Assembly: GCA_030737835.1 (NCBI GenBank)
Contig: JAUJYN010000040.1
Span: forward strand, 166,810-230,809
DNA: 64,000 bases
Origin: Acorus gramineus
Lineage: Eukaryota; Streptophyta; Magnoliopsida; Acorales; Acoraceae
Direction: 5' to 3'
The notes beneath the pieces were generated by a model that worked only from the letters and a program-made list of their open reading frames with translations, made no database searches and was not told the origin of the DNA. Positions 1 to 8,837 of this stretch are shown one piece after another. Within the stretch, counting starts at the first letter, position 1. The number at the start of each line of letters is the position of its first letter. The translations under genes were made by a program, and so were the position numbers.

Positions 1-746
1 ATTAGTCTGACATGCACGTTAACATAATAATTGACTATAGGGGTCCTCCTAACATGAATACACATCACGAACAACATATCATGCAACATACATACAAAGC
101 ATGGCTAACTACACATGCATAGAAAGACATTATTCATGCAAACACACAAGGTACAACCTAACATGAGTTGGATATCACCAACTTAAAAGGGAAGGGTTAG
201 GCGCGATCTCGCGCATCAACAGGCGCATGCCAATAATCCCAAGCAAACCTGAGTCAAGTAAGAACCACATCTACTTACTCAGTTCACGCAAAAAGGGAGG
301 GTGAAAGAGAGGGAAGGCCTCATCATCTACAGAAGCTATGGCTTTTCCCCAACAAGATGGGTGCAACAACTATACCACGCCCTCAAGTCTTATTACCAGG
401 GAATATTAAGTATGCACTAGGTTATTAACCCAGGCATAAATTATGCTGGATATTTCTAATATAGGGGGGGTATAGTATTACAAGACTAGCTAAAGCATGC
501 CATATTCTAGACATCCATATAATTACAAAGACATACATGCCCATACAAGCAGGGCGCATGCAAACATGGTAGAATACAATATATAGGCAAGTACAAGGTA
601 TAATAGGGGGTTCTACACAATATACAAGCTATACAGACCTAGCATGCAATATCTAACATATTAGGGGTGCCAAGATGCCCCATGGATGCGAGATGCACGA
701 CTACGGGCATTGAGCACTTCACGAAGGGTTGGATTGAACCACTCAC

Positions 747-783
747 CTAACGACCCATTCATCGCGAGTTCCGTCAACGAAAG
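747..783 (-). other. Mini-exon of LTR D with duplicated acceptor half
   Basis: On the minus strand a 37-nt segment lies between an acceptor-like TTTGTAG and the donor GTGAGTGG, in the position of the mini-exon of the A and B LTRs. In the phase used by A it reads FVDGTRDEWVV, resembling the A peptide LDGRSRDDPG. The 5' half of the segment and its acceptor are repeated at about 805-835 (acceptor TTTTGCAG), giving two alternative acceptors. Splicing is inferred from signals only. Confidence 0.35.
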
Positions 784-1427
784 CTACAAAACACAACCAA
801 TGATTCTCGCGAGTTACGTCAACGAAAGCTGCAAAACACAATCAAGCAAAACTGGTATATCTGTTGCGACCAGCCCTAAATGTTGATCTCCACAGCACCA
901 AATACACATCCAATAATTCTGAAATAAATTATACACATTATCAGACATGTTGGAATTATAATCCGAGCAGACATCATAACCTGATTTAGCTTCTATGTTC
1001 CCAAAATAAAATATTTTAAGAAACTGGTCAGTTCCCACGCGAATCTAGACAGTCCATGCAAAACAGGTTCTAACTTACAACACAGATATCATAATGACAC
1101 CAAATTTCATATATAATATCTATACACATAGATGATCATATTACAAGAGGAGACAAGCCTCAAAAGATGCCTCTAGATACCAAATTCACAAGGATCTTCA
1201 CAAGATAAAAATCTGTCTTACCTCTCTAAGCACCACCCAAGCCTCCCAACACTATCAGCACATCTTCCTCAACCCAACCACTGCTGGTCCATACAAAGGA
1301 GAGCAAAACAAAGAGGGAGTAAGGGTTAGAAAGGGTGAGCAACATAACACAAGCATACTCAAGTCACCCCACATACATAAACAATCCTCTCACCAAGCAT
1401 CCATATTTGCTCCAACTCCAACTTATC

Positions 1428-1516
1428 CTTCTTCTTCTTCTTCTTCTTCTTCTTCTCCAAAGCAACAACCAAAACCCTAGAACAAAATGAATGTAACCTC
1501 CCCCCCCCCCCCCCCC
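1428..1516. repeat. CTT microsatellite and poly-C run
   Basis: A run of CTT triplets spans about 1428-1457, and an uninterrupted 17-base C run lies at 1500-1516. Both are inside LTR D. On the LTR sense strand the triplet run is GAA-rich. Confidence 0.9.
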
Positions 1517-2277
1517 AAATAAGAATCTAAATCAACAAATCAAAACAAACCACAAAGGGAAATCAAAGGATTAAATGATCTCACCAAAACTCTCGTCTCC
1601 TCCTCTCCTCCTCTTCTCTTCCATTTTTGTTTTTTTCCAGATCTGTTGCTGGAGACCCAGCAAAACCCCCTTTTAAGTCCATTGAAAGGTGTTGAGAGGA
1701 AGGCAAAATGACAATCATGCCCCTGACTTAAAATTCTTGACAGCCTTTGGTAAAACAGTCACAACTTTCACAATCTAGCTCCGAATTATGCAATTCGACA
1801 TCCATTGGAAAGCCAAGAAGATTATCTACACATTTCATGTTTATGCCCAGATCAAATAACCTCTCCAGATATTCCAAAATGTGAGCTAAACATCGAATAG
1901 GGCTGCTGCAGACTTTTCTCATCCCCATGGTATAATTAAAAAAATACCCATAACTTTTGCTACATGAATCCAGATGATCCAATTCCACTTTTGTATGAAA
2001 GCTAACTCAAAACTAGACCTCCCCAAATAAAATTAGATTTAAACTACTTCATCTTGGGCATTAACAAAATTAAATCTGAATACCAATCAAACTGCATAAT
2101 TTCTATAAAGACGTCAGAATGCGATGAAAATTTATAGGTAGGCCAATGCTAATACCAGAAGAACAAATATGCAGTCAGATTTTCAATTAGAGTACTGTAA
2201 CTCCCACAGGTAGCTAAAAGCTAAAATTTTAGTGACTCCGATTGAAAAATAATGCTCCAAATGACACAGGCATAATA

Positions 2278-2618
2278 GAAATAGGGCGGCTACTTTGAAA
2301 GTAATCGGCCCCTCTCCAATGGCTAAATATAAGTAGCCGCCCACTAACTGCTTCCCAGAGATGGGACATAAAGTTAGCATTTAATGCTGATGATTGCGGC
2401 GGTTTCTTCCATTTAGCCGCCCCTTCTCTAACGGCTTACTTTTAGTAACCGCCCCAGGCCACTGCCTGTCAAAGATTGGACGTTTGGCAAGTTATCATAC
2501 CGGCGGATCCTTGAAATCAGCCACCCCTCCCTGGACGGTTAGAACCAACTAGCCGCCCCTCAACTGGACAATGTCAGAAACTCAAGATCTAATGGGGGAT
2601 CAAATCAACCACCCTATT
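2278..2618 (+). mobile_element. LTR X1, left part (Tat/Ogre-like, plus)
   Basis: This is the upstream (U3) part of an X-type LTR in plus orientation. It aligns with the reverse complement of about 47390-47640, including ATGGGACATAAA and several GCC-boxes (AGCCGCC and variants). It stops at the CTATT target duplication (2614-2618) where solo LTR A1 inserted, and continues at 5645. Confidence 0.7.
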
Positions 2619-2882
2619 TGTTATATATGTGTCACTTTTTGGCCTGTTGGTAACCATTGGAGCATTTTAGCAGTTTTTAAAATTTTTGCATTTTTCGATC
2701 GGAACCGCATAATTTTGGACTGTTAGCTATTGTCCTGAGCTAGAGGACTCCGATTGAAAATCTAACTGCATATTATGTGTCCTGGTGCCATTTTAAGCCA
2801 CTCATGAAAATTTCATCGAATTCCAGCAACGTTTCCGAAATTTCACAGTTCCGGGGCGTATCTGGGTTTTTAAGTCACTCAC

Positions 2883-2890
2883 TATATATG
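2883..2890 (+). promoter_or_regulatory. TATA box of LTR A1
   Basis: TATATATG in a CACTATATATGTG context, about 30 bp before a CATCATCC leader start. A2 has TATATATAAG at 8672-8681, A3 has TTTATAG at 15223-15229, and A4 has the reverse complement of TATATAAG at about 35214-35222. This position inside the LTR fits the retrotransposon promoter. Confidence 0.6.
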
Positions 2891-4210
2891 TGTGGGATCT
2901 AATTTCGAAAACACTGTTCATCATCCCTACCAACCTTCCCCTCTCTCCTCTTTCTCATTTTTCTTCCATTTGAGGCCCTTAGACCTCTCAAAACCCAAAA
3001 CCCAAAACCTAAGAAGTGTAGATCCCGATCTACACCCCGGTGCCTTCAAATCCCGTTTCCGGCGATCCTAGCCTCCCCATCCTCCCTCCTTTCTCCTCTG
3101 TTTTGGGCCGTTTCGAAGGCCGAGCAAGATCCGGGCGTTGGAGGGCTTTGGGGAAGCGTTTCGGTGCGCGGAGAGCACCCGGACACCCCTTCCTCACCCT
3201 TGGTAAGCTTTCTTTCCCTCTTTTTCATGCTTAGATGCTTGATAGGAGGGGGTTTTTGTGTTTGGGAGGTGGTCGGCGGCTGTGGGAGGCCGTCGAGGGT
3301 GGTTGGGGGCGGTCGGAGGCCGTCGGAGGCCATTGGGTGGTGGTAGAGGTGCTCGGGCAGTGGGGGGGGTTCTGTTTCGGGCAGCAGGCAGCAGCGGCAA
3401 CAGCGGCAGCAGCACAGGCAGGCTGGGCGAGCGCGTGCGTGCGCGCGGGCGTGCGCTCGGGGGAGCTGGTGGCCAGCAGAGCGGGCGTGCAGGGCGTGCG
3501 TGCTGGTCGTGCAGGGCGTGCATGCTGGTCGTGCAGGGCGTGAGTGCTGGTCGCGCAGGTCTGTGTGCGAGGAGCTTTCGCGCGGATCTGGTGCGGGGAG
3601 ATGTGCGAGCCGGCGATTCGCGCGGAGGGCGGTGCTGGGCGTGAGGGTGCTGGGGGTGATGGCCGGGGGCACGGCGAGGCAGTGGTGGCGCGCGCGGGGA
3701 GCGGCGAGGCGGCTGTGGTGCGCGCGGGGCACGGCGAGGTGGCGGAGGTGCGCGCGAGGTGCGCGCGGGGTGAGGCGCTGCGCGCGGGGCCGTGCGAGGT
3801 GCTCGCAGGCTGGCACGAGGCGTGCGGGGCGCGCGCGGGCTGCTGCGCCTGGGCGCAGTGGACGCGCGATGCCCCGGGTGGTGCGGCGGCGTGTTCAGGT
3901 GGCGGGCAGGGGGCCCGGCGGGGCGCGGGGTGCGTGGGCTGAGGTGCGGCGGTGCACCCGAGCGGTCGGGTGGCCGTGCGGGTGGTTGCCGGCCGTGCGG
4001 GTGGTTACCGGGGTGCTCGGGCTAGCGTGCGTGCGGGGCGTATGCACGTTTGTCCGAGTGTTGGGTGTTTGGTTGTGGGTTTTTGTGTATTTTAAGTCTT
4101 TTGTTGTGTTTGTGGATTTATACTCACCAGTTAATATCCTGTCTTGCAGATCTCGACGGACGGTCCCGCGTCGACCGATTTCCAGTGAGTGGGACAACCC
4201 AACCCAGTTT

Positions 4211-4249
4211 GGGAGACGCTACATGCACTTGGGCGTGTACCGTCCTCCC
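4211..4249 (+). other. Conserved hairpin after mini-exon donor, A1
   Basis: Outer arms GGGAG/CTCCC enclose inner arms TACATGC (4220-4226) and GCGTGTA, with a short ACTTG-type loop. It starts 26 nt after the GTGAGT donor. Equivalent hairpins occur in A2, A3, A4 and C with altered but still pairing stems. Confidence 0.6.
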
Positions 4250-5061
4250 CTGGGGCACATAGTTAGTATTAACTGTTGTTTTGAAATCCATGTAAGCATG
4301 ATGTGTGTGTGTAGAATGCATGCCACCCTAGACTTGTATGTTAGGGACTTGCACCCTTAGGATTTGTACATGAGCCGTGTATCCTGTCACCCCGTTATCA
4401 TGTTAGGAAAGCCCAACCTGAGCATGCGTCCTATTAGTTTGATTTATTTAATTAAATGCAAGCTTTAATATTGATTGCATGTTTAGGGAATATAAGGGGG
4501 CCTTGCGAGGTTAACATTGAGACCCGGGTTAGGGTACTCCGTGTTCCTCGTTTGGTTGTCGGATGTCCTACATCGGGACCTCAGGTTACCCTCCCAAGGT
4601 CTCTTTTCCCCATTTATGTCTTATTTATTTCCCCGCATCCTGGTTATGCGCGCTGGTGGAATTCAGAGGAATTCAAGACATTAGAGTTGTAGAGTTGTGC
4701 TGTCAGCGGATCCAAGTGGATCATATGCGAAGGATAGGCTGTTCTGTTCCCTCCGTTGGATCTGTGTAGAGACTACCCCGGCGTTGGAAAGGTTGTCCCG
4801 TGCAGGGGGTTCCATCAGTAGGCGCCTCCTGATCTGGTAGAAGGACTGCGCCGAACGTGGGAGTGGCCAAACGACCTATGGAGTGGGGAGAGACTATCGG
4901 TGGACCGAGGGTGACCAACAGCCTAGTCAGTCCCAAGAGCCTAGGTCACCTGTTGAGAGGTGAGGGTGAGGGTATGGTGGGCCGGCGATGCAACGACCCA
5001 CAGGATTGTGTATGGATGATTATCCGCCCATTAAGTCCCAACATCCTAGGTCACCTATTGA

Positions 5062-5082
5062 GGGTGAGGGTGAGGGTGAGGG
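5062..5082 (+). other. G-quadruplex motif (GGGTGA repeat), A1
   Basis: Four GGG runs are separated by TGA, a textbook quadruplex-forming pattern. A shorter version lies at 4959-4980. The same tract occurs in intron 2 of every A, B and C LTR, for example near 10610, 16937, 39552-39575, and as the complement near 20181, 31709 and 49943. Confidence 0.7.
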
Positions 5083-5639
5083 TATGGCGGTTCGGCGATG
5101 TGACGAACCCCCGGATTTGTGTTGTTTATGCCGCTTTGGGGCTTATGACTTGATTAAATATGTTAATATGACTGTATGCATGGGTTGTGCTATTCACTGA
5201 GCGTGTGGGTCACCCCTCACATCAAATCTTTTTCAGTGAGCACTGAGGAGGACTTGGCGGAGGAGCGTCTCGAGCGACTACACCAGTAGCGGAGTAGCGC
5301 CACGTCCCTCGAGTTTTGAGGCCATCAGCACCCTTCTCTCAGTTGTATGTATATATCTCTGTGCTTAGGCACCTAGTTGGATGTTGTATGGATTTTATTT
5401 GTGTATATATATGGACATGTTGGCTCCCACAAGACATATGATTATGTATCGAGTCTGTAGTATATTTTGATTACAGATTCAGTCTTTTTAGCTTCCGCAT
5501 TTGGTGTATATATTATGTCAGCCCTGCTTTATCTGTGTTGTCATTTTAGTTGTTGTGTGAGTATGTTATTGCTTTCCTGTTTACTGATATCATATATACA
5601 CTTGCCGCGTCACGGGGACGGCCGCCCTGGGGCGTGACA

Positions 5640-6380
5640 CTATTAACCAGGTTGATCCATTGTCCAGTGGACACTCCCCTGCCCCATTTTTACTATAAAT
5701 AGGGGTGTTCAAGACTTCTTCAACTCATCACCAATCACCATTCACCAATCACAATCTCAATCAAAGCTATTCACCACACTCACATACTCACCACTTGAAA
5801 TCCTTGAGAGAGAGAGAGAGAGAAAGAGTCTTATTTTTAAGAGAAGAAAATCCATTTCCCACCAAAATCCACTCTCCATAAACCCTCTCTAAACCCTGGT
5901 TAAACCTAGTTTAACCTTAGCCAAGCCTAAACCATTTTCCTATCTAGGTTCTGCCCAATTTTCAAAACCAAAAGAACCAGGTCCCAGGAGACTACTCCAA
6001 ACTAGCCATCCCACATTAGGCGGCTAAATCCAACTAGCCGATCCCTCACACCCACTTTCCCCTTTGTCAAGTCCCAGAAGCAGAAAGGATTCCCAGTTTT
6101 CACCTCTGTGTGCGACTAACAGTGTCTCAGATAGGAGAATCCACAATCTACCCCCGTGAGGCGATCAACAAAAACACCAACTTTTCCTGCTTTTTAAGAA
6201 AGCAGGTGGCGATCACACTGACCATAATCCTCCTGAGGAGCTGTTGGGCAACTCAGCAAGGAAACCACTCCCACCCTTCCAAGTAGTGATCTGACCAAAG
6301 CCGCGAGGCGTATTAGATCCAAAATTCTAGGAAACCGCCACACACGCACGAAATCCACTACCGATAGGGCTGAGGGAGGA
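5640..6380 (+). mobile_element. LTR X1, right part, with promoter
   Basis: This resumes the X1 LTR after A1. It contains the TATA box (5694-5700), a CT/AC-rich leader with a GA run near 5805-5825, and the AACCTAGTTTAACC segment. It also carries the AAAGCAGGTGGCGATCAC module found, in reverse, at 6640, 8110 and 46830. The right boundary near 6380 is where similarity to the other X copies ends. No coding region. Confidence 0.65.
5694..5700 (+). promoter_or_regulatory. TATA box of LTR X1
   Basis: ACTATAAATAGGGG is a textbook plant TATA box with the transcription start expected near 5725. The same motif is reversed in X3 (about 7797-7805), X4 (about 11625-11635) and X5 (47315-47321). Confidence 0.7.
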
Positions 6381-6570
6381 CCTTATGAAGGCAATGGACC
6401 AACGCTTCCGCATCAAGAGGCCGTGCACGGCCACAGACCTTGCGCTCCTAGCCGTGGACCTAATCCATCTCTCTACACTCTTGGCGGACATCCTCCACAC
6501 TGTCGATAATGGAATTCAAGGGTATCCTAGAAGTTTGGATCTAATCTGCCTCACGGCCTAGTTAAATCAC
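6381..6570 (+). other. Unique spacer between inverted X copies, short open frame
   Basis: This spacer sits between plus-oriented X1 and minus-oriented X2 and has no counterpart in the other X copies. An ATG frame at about 6385-6561 runs 58 codons (MKAMDQRFRIKRP at its start, rich in Leu and Asp after that). I recognise no family. It may be a fragment of another element's coding sequence or chance. Confidence 0.25.
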
Positions 6571-7040
6571 CACTCGGAAAGGGTTCCTTGCTAAGTCGCC
6601 CAATAGCTCCTCAAAAGGGCAGAGTTTGTGTGATCGCCACCTGCTTTCTCAAAAAGCAAGAAAAGTTGGTGTTGCTGTTGATCGCTTCGCGGTGTTAGAT
6701 TTTGAGGATTCTCCTCTTTGAGACACGGCCAGCCGTACACAGAGGTGAAAATGGAGAATCGTTTCTACTTGTTGAGAATTTGACGAAGGATGTTGCTAAA
6801 AAAGGTGGGAGTGGGGGGGGGGGCTACTAGGTCTTAGCTACCTAGGTCGAGGCGGCTGGTTTGGGCTAGCCGCCTGGTACCTGGTTCTTAGTTTTAGAAA
6901 TTTGGCAGAATCTGGGTAGGAATTGGTTTAGGCTTTGGTTAGGGTTAAACTAGGTTTAACCAGGGGTTTAGAGAGGGTTTATGGAGAGTGGATTTTGGTG
7001 GGAAATAGGTTTCATTCTCCCTCAAAGGTTTCAAGTGGTG
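6571..7040 (-). mobile_element. LTR X2 fragment (minus)
   Basis: It is a reverse-orientation copy of the X LTR body. CTCAAAAAGCAAGAAAAGTT near 6640 and the GGTTAAACTAGGTTTAACC segment near 6940 match X1 in reverse complement. Together X1 and X2 form a large imperfect palindrome centred near 6480. The promoter part is missing; the next copy follows directly. Confidence 0.6.
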
Positions 7041-7930
7041 TATGTCGGTATCATTTTTTGGAAAGGGTTCCCCTCAGGGCGCCGGGCGCGACGTGCGGGT
7101 GGGCCTCCAGAAAGGGATGTTTCGTTCTAGGTTTTTTGGGGTCCCGGATGTGTGTGTGGGGGTTCTTCGGAGGTTTGGATCCGGTGCGTGCCTTGGCAGG
7201 CTCGATCGGATCATCTCTGAGAAGGGTGGGGGGGTTTGGTTCCTGGCTGAGGCGGCCGACAGGTCCTCAGGAGGATTCAGGGGTGGTTGTGATAGCCACT
7301 TGATTTCTCAAAAAGCAGGAAAAGTTGGGTCGGATTTGATTGCCTTCGTGGGGGAGTTTGTGGGGTCTCCACTTTTGAGACACGGGCATGTCGTACATAG
7401 AGGTGAAAACGGGGATCCTGTTCTGCTTCGGGAACTTGGCTAAAGGAGGTTTTGGGAATTTAGGGTGTAGGTGAGGGCCGGCTAGTGGAAATTAGCCGCC
7501 TGGTAGGGGACGGCTAGTTGTGGGTAGCCGCCTGGTGTCTGGCTCAATTTGGGCAGAGCCTGGGTAGGAAGTGGGTTAGGTTTTGGAAAGGGCTAAACTA
7601 GGTTTAACCTGGGTTTTGGAGAGTGGATTTGGAAAGTGTTTTGGTGTAGGAAATGAGCTTCCCTCTCTCTCTTTCTAGAGGTTCAAGTGGGGGAGGGTTT
7701 GTAAGTGTGGGGATGGCTTAGGAAGGAATGGGTGATTTTATGAGTGATTGATGATATATGGATATGAATTGTTATGAAATGTTTGGGAATGCCCCCTATT
7801 TATAGTAAAAAAGGGGCAGGGGAGTGTCCACTGGTTAATAGATCAAAATGGGTAATAAGGTGCTTGATTTGATCTTCCCTTAGATCTTTGTGGCCTGACA
7901 GTGTCTAGGTGAGGGGCGGCTAGTTCCTTC
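7041..7930 (-). mobile_element. LTR X3 fragment (minus), with promoter
   Basis: A further X copy follows head to tail. It has the AAGCAGGAAAAGTT module near 7310, GCC-boxes at about 7490-7530, the AAACTAGGTTTAACC segment near 7600 and the reversed TATA box near 7800. It is cut within the GCC-box region near 7930, where the next copy starts. Confidence 0.6.
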
Positions 7931-8268
7931 CTCTCCTCCTTCGGTCCTCCGGTGGTGGTTTGTGCGCGTGTGTGGGGGTTTATCGGAGGCTCAGATCCAG
8001 AAGACTGCACCTTGGTAGGCTCTGTCAGATCGTCTCTTGGAAGGGGTGGGTGGTTGGTTGTTCGTTCCTAGCTGAGGCGGCCGACGGGTCCTCAGGAGGA
8101 TTCAGGGGTTGTTGTGATTGCCACCTGCTTTTCTCAAAAAGCAAGAAAAGTTTATGGTAGATTTGATCGCCTTCGTGGGGGCGTTTGTGGGGTCTCCGCT
8201 CTGAGACATGGATATACCGTACACAGAGGTTAAGACAAGGATCCTTTTCTGTTTCGGGAACCTGACTA
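7931..8268 (-). mobile_element. LTR X4, left part (minus)
   Basis: It aligns base for base over long stretches with 46631-46976, including TTCCTCTCCTCC at its left edge and GGGAACCTGACTA at its right edge. Solo LTR A2 then interrupts it and it resumes at 11282. Confidence 0.8.
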
Positions 8269-8545
8269 TGTTATATATGTGTCACTTTTAGCCTTATGGT
8301 AACCATTGGAGCATTCTGGCAGTTTTTGAGTTTTTTTCGTTTTTCGATCGGAACCGCTAAAATTTTGGACTGTTAGCTATCATCCTGAGTTTGAGGACTC
8401 CGATTGAAAATCTAACTGCATATTATGTGTCCTGGTGCCATTCTAAGCCACTCATGAAAATTTCATCGAATTCCGGTAACGTTTCAGAATTTCACAGTTC
8501 TGGGGCGTATCCGGGTTTTGACCGAGCGAGAAGTCATTGGGAGAG

Positions 8546-8599
8546 TTGACTTGGTCAACCCTTTTTGTTTTTTTGTGTGGTTGGGTTGACCCAAGTCAA
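8546..8599 (+). promoter_or_regulatory. W-box cluster in LTR A2
   Basis: TTGAC at 8546 and 8586 and GTCAA at 8554 and 8595 form two inverted W-box pairs about 75-125 bp before the TATA box. TTGAC is the core of WRKY-factor sites. A3 has a denser set at 15028-15100. A1 and A4 lack this segment. Confidence 0.5.
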
Positions 8600-8837
8600 A
8601 GCTCACTTAAAGCCTCACTAATCCTCTCTTAACCCTAATTAAACCTAGTTAGCCTAATCTAAGTGTGGGGATTATATATAAGTGAAGCTAAAATATCTTC
8701 CTCCACTATTCATCATCTTCCCCAATTGATTTTCTCTCTCTCCCTCTCTTTAAAACCTTCTTTTGACCTAGTTCTTGAGGTTGAAACCAAAAACCCAAAG
8801 AAGAGAAAGGTTAGATCTTGTCCCGATCTATCTTCCG

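Larger units (their letters stand above)
1..2277 (-). mobile_element. Partial long LTR, family D (minus)
   Basis: The right end reads GACACAGGCATAATA, matching the head of the family B LTR (TGTTGTGCCTGTGTC on the sense strand). Its body has the same landmarks as the A and B LTRs: the splice-donor landmark (CCACTCACC on the plus strand) near 740, and the segment with AGCTAAAA and ACTCCGATTGAAAA near 2210-2250 that A LTRs carry just inside their head. It looks intermediate between A and B and is strongly diverged. The other terminus lies outside the window, so neither length nor target duplication can be given. No protein-coding gene is visible in it; short open frames here have no family signature. 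Confidence 0.6.
3040..5289 (+). pseudogene. LTR-embedded three-exon micro-gene, copy A1
   Basis: Proposed exons are about 3021-3202, 4150-4184 and 5237-5289, with introns 3203-4149 (GTAAG...TTGCAG) and 4185-5236 (GTGAGT...TTTCAG). Exon 1 is open from an in-frame TAG at about 3019 and reads FGARRAPGHPFLTL at its end; the first plausible start is GTG at 3040, not ATG. Exon 2 continues in phase 1 as DLDGRSRVDRFP. The exon is 35 nt instead of 36, so the frame then hits TGA. One base over, exon 3 keeps TEEDLAEERLERLHQ and a TAG at 5287. This copy is therefore frameshifted. Exon 1 aligns along its length with copy A4 (SNP, SGRW, FGARRA and PFL in order). No known domain; splicing is inferred. Confidence 0.45.
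2619..5639 (+). mobile_element. Solo LTR A1 (3021 bp), TSD CTATT
   Basis: It starts TGTTATATATGTGTCAC and ends GGGGCGTGACA, giving the TG...CA ends of an LTR. The 5-bp duplication CTATT lies at 2614-2618 and 5640-5644. There is no internal retrotransposon sequence, so it is a solo LTR. The host LTR X1 resumes directly on the right. The A family head is shared with A2, A3, A4, C and A5. Inside are a TATA box, a leader exon, a GC-rich intron, a mini-exon, a hairpin, G-quadruplex tracts and a third exon, each listed separately. This copy lacks the W-box cluster of A2, A3 and C. Plus is the sense strand, because in family B the same kind of terminus follows a polypurine tract and pol. Confidence 0.93.

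Noticed and set aside
3019..3042. ATG start for micro-gene copies A1 and A4
   Set aside because: At the aligned position both have GTG; only A3 and A5 have ATG there. A start codon for A1 and A4 cannot be claimed.
5062..5082. Interstitial telomere-like repeat
   Set aside because: The unit is GGGTGA, not the plant telomere TTTAGGG, and it sits at a fixed place inside each LTR.
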